DNA from: Bretschneidera sinensis
Lineage: Eukaryota; Streptophyta; Magnoliopsida; Brassicales; Akaniaceae
Direction of reading: 5' to 3'
DNA: 64,000 nucleotides
Assembly: GCA_023935145.1 (NCBI GenBank)
Contig: CM043697.1
Coordinates: 44,102,501-44,166,500 of the forward strand
Under the pieces are notes generated by a model. It was not told where the DNA came from and did not search any database. It saw only the letters and a program-made list of their open reading frames with translations. Below are positions 59,280-64,000 of the stretch, piece by piece. How positions within the stretch are numbered: position 1 is the stretch's first letter; every line of letters begins with the position of its first letter. The position numbers were made by a program, and so were the translations under genes.

Positions 59280-61330
59280 TCTCGAAAGCCATCAGAAAGG
59301 CCAAGAACTTTGACTGGTCTGAGGACTGCCAAGAAGTATTCAATAAGCTAAAAAGGTACATATGTTCACCCCCTTTGCTTACCAAACCCGTTGCCAACGA
59401 AGAACTTTTCTTATATCTTTCGGCCTTGCACGAAGTGGTGACCTTTGTCCTAATTCGAGAGAAGGCAGGCGTCCAGAATACTATATAAGAAAAGTCCTCT
59501 ACGACACTGAAACCAGGTATCTTCCCATGGAGGAAATGGCGTATGCCCTCTTTATCACGGTCTGCAAACTCTGATCGTACCACAAACTCTGGTTGTACTT
59601 TCAAGCCTACATGATCGTTCTACTGACCGACCAACCCCTTCAACAAGTGCTCCACAAGCCAGATGTCTCCGTAAGAATGATCAAATGGTCTGTTGAACTC
59701 GAGGAGTTCGATAGCCCAGGCTTTAGCAGACTTCATTGCGGAGATTACTCTTTCAAGTCAGGAGGATCCTACCCCGATTCTTGGCGAAACCAAGTTAATC
59801 CCTCAGTGGACATTACACGTCAATGGATCCTCCAACGACGTTAGGAGTGACGCCGGGCTCATCCTAAGTGGCCCAGATGGCTTCACCATCGAGTACGTTC
59901 TAAGGTTCGAATTTAGAGCCTCAAATAACGAAGCTGAGTACGAGGCGTTACTGACCGGAATGAAACTGGCCAGAGTACTATCCGTTAAGGCCTTGGATGT
60001 ATACAGTGACTTAAATTAGTGGTGAACTAAGTCAAAGAGGAATTTGAGGCCCGAGGAGAAAAAATATCTTGCTATTTAGTAAGAGCCAAAAAGCTCGTCG
60101 CCAAGTTCAAAGTGTTTCGTATCAACTAAATTCCTCGGGCTAAAAACTCAAAAGCTGACTCTCTAGCTCGGCTCGCTTCTTCTCGACAGTTTGAGTCTAC
60201 ACGGGCAATCTACCTCGAGACACTTGTTGTACCCAGCATCGATGAAACCACTATGTTACCCATGTCCAGCAGAGAAACCTAGATCGATCTTATCCTTCGG
60301 TATTTGTGAAACGGTAATCTCCCGGGTGAAAAGAACGAAGCCAGAAAAATCATCTCCCGAGCAGCACAGTACGCAATCTTAAACGATCAACTATATAAAA
60401 TGAGTCTTACGACGCCCTATCTAAAATACTTAGGCCCGATTGAGGCCGATTACGCCCTCTAGGAGGTTCATGAAGGGATCTCTGGAAACCACCTCGAAGG
60501 CCCAGCCCTGGCTTTCAAAATCCTTCGTCAAGGTTACTACTGGCCTGGGATGTGAGAAAAAGCTATGAAATTGGTAAAGAAGTGCAAGAGTTGCCAACAG
60601 TATGCTTCCATCTCCTGCAAACCAATGAATCCCCTCACTTCTGTCACTAACCCACTCCCTTTTGCCATGTGGAGGATGGACCTCATCGGGCCTTTCACCG
60701 GAGCACCTGGCCAACAGAAGTACCTCATCGTGGCAATAGACTACTTCACTAAGTGGGTAGAAGCCGAACCGTTGGCCAGTATCACTGACCACTAGGCTAG
60801 GGGCTGCAGCTGGAAGTCAATAGTATGTAGCTTCGGTATTCCCTGAGTACTGGTGACGAGCTGCACATTGAGCATCGCTTCTCCTCCGTTGGATACCCAC
60901 AAGCTAATGGACAAGCCGAAGTAACCAACAAGATCCTTTTGCAGGGCATCAAAAGGAGATTGGACGAAGTAGACAAACAGTGGACGAACCACTTGCCAAA
61001 CATACTCTGGGCGTTCCAAAGCTGTCATCCCCTTGGAAATCGAGGTGCCCTCACTCTAAGTACAAAGTTTCGAGAGCCATAGAAATGACAAGCCTTTTCG
61101 TATAAACGATGACTTCCTCGACAAAGCACGAGATAAAGTACAGATTTGGCTGACCGCCTATCAGCAGCGAACTGTCTGGTATTACAACTCCCAGGTGCGA
61201 GGCAAGCATTTTTAGCTCCGTGATCTCGTTTTGTGAAAAACAAAATGTCTCATCCATGAGAAACGGGAGGCCCGTACTGCATTAAAAGGGTGTGCCACCT
61301 CGACACCTTCGAGCTCGAGGAACTAAATGG
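59280..61330 (+). pseudogene. RNase H and integrase remnant of the Tat-type element
   Basis: RNase H is seen at about 59800-60018 (LHVNGSSNDVRSDAG, EFRASNNEAEYEALLTGMKL, DVYSDL); the first acidic residue, normally in HVDGS, is Asn. The integrase zinc region follows (GYYWPGM, CKSCQQYAS), then the core block RMDLIGPFTGAPGQQKYLIV and AIDYFTKWVEAEPLA. After a stop at about 60793 the third catalytic block is only readable in shifted frames. The C-terminal part reaches about 61330. Confidence 0.83.
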
Positions 61331-61558
61331 GAAATGCATTCCACGCACTTAGAACACTAAACAGCTCCGACGATTCTACCAATGAAATTTCACCTCGTGC
61401 ACGAGCCACAAAAGAAGTTCAGTTGAGCAAAAGATTATAATAAACAATTGCAATAAAGAACAAGTTCGAAAAAGAAAACTGAAAGATTTCATTAACTTGT
61501 CAAAAAAAAGTACAAAAAGGCACTACCGGTCCTGGGTTACAAAAAGAAAAGCAAAAGC

Positions 61559-63480
61559 CTAATCTAGGCCTGGGGCAACCTCTCCCTCAGCCTCGACCAC
61601 GACCTCGGGCTGAGCAGTGGACTCCTCCTCAGCAGGAGCTTTGGCCTCTGCCTCTATGATAACCTTCACATCCTCCTGAGGATCCAGTAGGTCGAGGACC
61701 GAGAAGTCGACCTCAGGATGGAGTGCTTCGACCCTCCTCTTGGCTTCTAGGAAACCCTCGAGGTACTACAACCCTCTCTCCTCATCAATTGCCATCCAGA
61801 AGGAGGCAGAGTCACAGAAGGGCACCAAAGCCTCCTCCAAAGCAGCCCGTGTATAGGCTTCGGCCTCCTTGCCCAATCACTGCTCCTCAAGCTCACAACA
61901 TCTCTTTGGCGATCAGCCTCGATCCTGGCCTAAAAGGCAGTGTCCCTCTGCCGGACAGCCTCCACCCTATAGCTGACGGACGAGCTCAGTGCTCTCATCC
62001 AGCTTGCACTGAGCTCGGCCCAACATCTCAGCCATGTACAAGCACCGACGAGACATAATGCCCAAGAGGATGCTCGACTGCAACCGAACAAAGAATGGTT
62101 AGCCAACATATTAAAAGCTTAAGAAAAGAAAAGGGAACCAAGACTTAGAAAATAAATCTTACCTGAGACCTAAGGGCCTCAGCCGTGGAACAGAGGGCCA
62201 CGACAGGCCTCTTGGAAAGCTCCAGTATATCACGGGGAGGGATCCCCATGATTCAATGCTCCCGCACCACTCGGGGGTGCGCAAAGATAGAGTCATCAAC
62301 TTTCAGGCCCCAGTTGGGCTTGAAGACCAACGCCCCAAAAGCGATACCCCGAGAAAGGGAAGGGGCAGCAGGGGCCACCAGGGCAGCAGAAGTCACAATA
62401 ACAAACTCTGATTCAAGGGAGCACCGCAGAGAAATCTCCAGGTCAATCAGGGTGGGGGACGAAGCCTGAGGCCTCTTCTTGGCCTTCGACCCCGAGGCAG
62501 ACTGCTTCTCGACCGCGGCAGCCTTCCTCCTTTCTAGGATGAGCCTCTTCGCCAGCTCCTTGGCCCTTGCGGTTGCGTCCATCTCTGCTCAAACACAAAA
62601 ACAAAAGAAAAATATATAAGTACAAAGTCTAGGACAAAAGTGAAACTAAAATGAAAGAAATACAACTATGAAAAGCAAGACTCAGGGTTACCACTCTTAA
62701 TGGAGGACTCGGGGCATAAGGGGCAAGGGCCACACCTCGCTAGTTCCTCATTGTCATAGAGGACCTCCTCGTCCAATGGCGTGGCCACCATAGCATCCGT
62801 CATCTCCTGCTCTTGTGGGAGAAGACTCGGCTTCTTGCACTTCCCAACCCGGTCGAGGCTCCACAAGAGTGGAACGCCGAAATCTTTAGCAGCCCGGACG
62901 AAAAAGAAAGACTTCTTCCACCTCTTGATCGACGATGGGGTTCTTCTTCAGCAATCTCTTTCTGGCCCGGGTACTAACCACAACCCACCCGTCCTAGCCA
63001 TGTCTACTAATATAGAATTGGGCTTTGAACACGTCCAGATTTATCAGCACTCCCACTTCCGAGAAGACGCTGATAAAGGCCATTATCAGCTGTACTGAGT
63101 TTGGCACTAGCTGACATAGTGCTATATCAAAGTACCGAAGTACGACACTAAAAAATGTGTTAAAGGGGAAGTGTAGCCCGGCCCTCATGTGGTGTTCGTA
63201 CACGCACAACTCATAGGGTGTGCGGCTCAGTAGGGCATCGCAAGCCCTTTCCCCTATCTTGGCTCGCCGGAGGGCGTATTTACACGGGATGCAGTACGAC
63301 TTCCGAATCACCTCCAGGTCCTTCTCCCTAAGTTGGTTGTGGACTGCGTTTGTAGTGAACTCTCATTCATCCCTCTCCTCCACGGTCATAACCCACCTGA
63401 TATCAGGTAGGGCCACCTCATCCTCGGAGGAGTCCTCTTCATACTCCTCCACTACCAGGACGTAGGGCACCATGGCCAAT
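61559..63480 (-). pseudogene. Antisense extra gene of the Tat-type element (PF04195-like 'putative gypsy type transposon' protein), multi-exon
   Basis: On the strand opposite to gag-pol a protein is readable from about 63480 down to a stop at 61559-61561. The first part (YELCVYEHHMRAGLHFPFNT, FDIALCQLVPNSVQLIMAF) matches the family known as Transposase_28 or putative gypsy-type transposon. A basic/charged segment follows (MDATARAKELAKRLILERRK), then a helical part (SRRCLYMAEMLGRAQCKLDE) and an acidic Glu/Ala-rich tail (IIEAEAKAPAEEE...EVAPGLD). Two introns are strongly suggested: 62585-62691 (GTAACC...GAGCAG) and 62078-62162 (GTAAGA...TTGCAG). Both have GT-AG ends, and both keep the frame (SSIKS-E-MDATAR and EALRSQ-SSILLG). 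Stops at about 63370, 62994, 62253 and 61975 make this copy a pseudogene. The role of such proteins is unknown. Confidence 0.75.
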
Positions 63481-64000
63481 GGCCTCTCCCTAACCACGTT
63501 CTTTCCGGGGTCTCACTCCTGGAAGAGGACGTGACCGACCCCGTCTCTTCAGAACTACCACTACCCCTACTACCACTACTGCCACTAACACTACTGGGTA
63601 TGTCTCGGTAACTATCAAATGAAGACAATGTTAATAAAAAAAAAGGAGACTCACCAAAGTTTAAGTAGTTCAGACTAAAACTCCCTCCTCAGCGACTCTT
63701 CAAACACCACGCCTTCGAGCACCAACACCATAGTCCGAGCCGAGACGCCTGCTAAATCACCCTCTAGGAAATATCAAGGCCTCAAGCTCTCAAAGATTCA
63801 TGGACAAGGACGAAAATACTCAAACTTTAAAGATAAAGCCGAGAGCTCTCAAAAAATTTTCTCTTTACAGAACTCTCTGAATGAAATTGAAGTGAGGATG
63901 AATGAAGGCAAAACTTCCTTATATAGGAAAAGGGAGCGCAATGAACGAGGGCATTTAAAGCAAAAACGGGTGAGATGAAAGACGTTTCAAGAGCTCGAGG
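63481..64000. other. 5' side of the antisense gene within the Tat-type element
   Basis: A serine-codon-rich stretch (63540-63600) probably belongs to the N-terminus of the antisense protein. A third donor/acceptor pair on the reverse strand (donor at about 63654, acceptor at about 63612 or 63595) would give an intron of only 43-60 nt and is doubtful. No 3' LTR is recognised before the window ends. Confidence 0.4.

Larger units (their letters stand above)
55734..64000 (+). mobile_element. Ty3/gypsy Tat-type LTR retrotransposon, right end outside the window
   Basis: A probable 5' LTR (55734-56128) is followed by TTGGTGTCGTCCGTGGGAA, the primer-binding region typical of plant Tat elements. Degraded gag, protease, reverse transcriptase, RNase H and integrase follow on the + strand to about 61330. 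A further 2 kb with an extra gene on the opposite strand comes next. This layout (pol followed by an additional antisense ORF) is known for Tat-lineage elements. The DNA is GC-richer than the rest of the window. The 3' LTR is not reached. Confidence 0.88.

Noticed and set aside
58972..59604. 210-aa reverse-strand ORF opposite the Tat reverse transcriptase
   Set aside because: It is a shadow of the pol frame, favoured by local GC content. It is distinct from the genuine antisense gene further right.
63612..63654. Third intron of the antisense gene
   Set aside because: Donor and one acceptor match consensus, but the distance is only 43 nt, shorter than usual plant introns. A 60-nt alternative exists but the frame is unclear, so it is not claimed.
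1..64000. A previously undescribed multi-gene system or biosynthetic cluster
   Set aside because: The intact genes belong to unrelated, widely conserved families and show no shared pathway. Their proximity is explained by conserved gene order.

Overview
This is plant nuclear DNA, almost certainly from a eudicot. It has AT-rich intergenic sequence, GT-AG introns, a eukaryotic tRNA, plant-specific families (auxin response factor, BRUNO-like RNA-binding protein) and many plant transposable elements. I cannot name the species. All exon boundaries were read by hand by matching splice consensus, reading phase and family homology, with no transcript support.

Layout. (1) 1-10.9 kb: the last two exons of an auxin response factor (207-604, +); a two-exon gene for a conserved, probably plastid protein of 187 aa (1651-3835, +); a three-exon short-chain dehydrogenase/reductase (7695-9824, -); and a tRNA-Pro(AGG) (10783-10854, -). 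(2) 11.5-16.5 kb: a decayed Ty3/gypsy chromovirus with both LTRs and a 5-bp target duplication. (3) 16.7-23.4 kb: a broken BRCT-domain gene of the plant PTIP/TopBP1-like family. One of its exons is split by a 1.7-kb non-autonomous LTR element flanked by CTATT. (4) 26.1-40.7 kb: two intact genes on the + strand, a nine-exon mitochondrial carrier (314 aa) and a nine-exon three-RRM BRUNO/CELF-like protein (433 aa), whose introns carry small LINE insertions. (5) 46.7-47.1 kb: a single-exon gene for a small acidic protein. (6) 48.8-64 kb: a nested transposon block with a Mutator-like transposase pseudogene, a gag-stub Copia element inside a TIR-type element, and a long Ty3/gypsy Tat-type element running off the right edge. 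The Tat-type element carries an antisense, apparently spliced extra gene.

The cellular genes do not form a pathway. Their order (unknown protein, SDR, BRCT protein, mitochondrial carrier, BRUNO-like) matches, from memory, Arabidopsis At4g03150-At4g03110, so this looks like an old collinear block in which the BRCT member has died. I found no previously undescribed biological system. The points most worth a second look are the spliced antisense gene in the Tat element, the three LINE tails that share one 3' end (one only 14 bp long), and the retroelement-split BRCT pseudogene.
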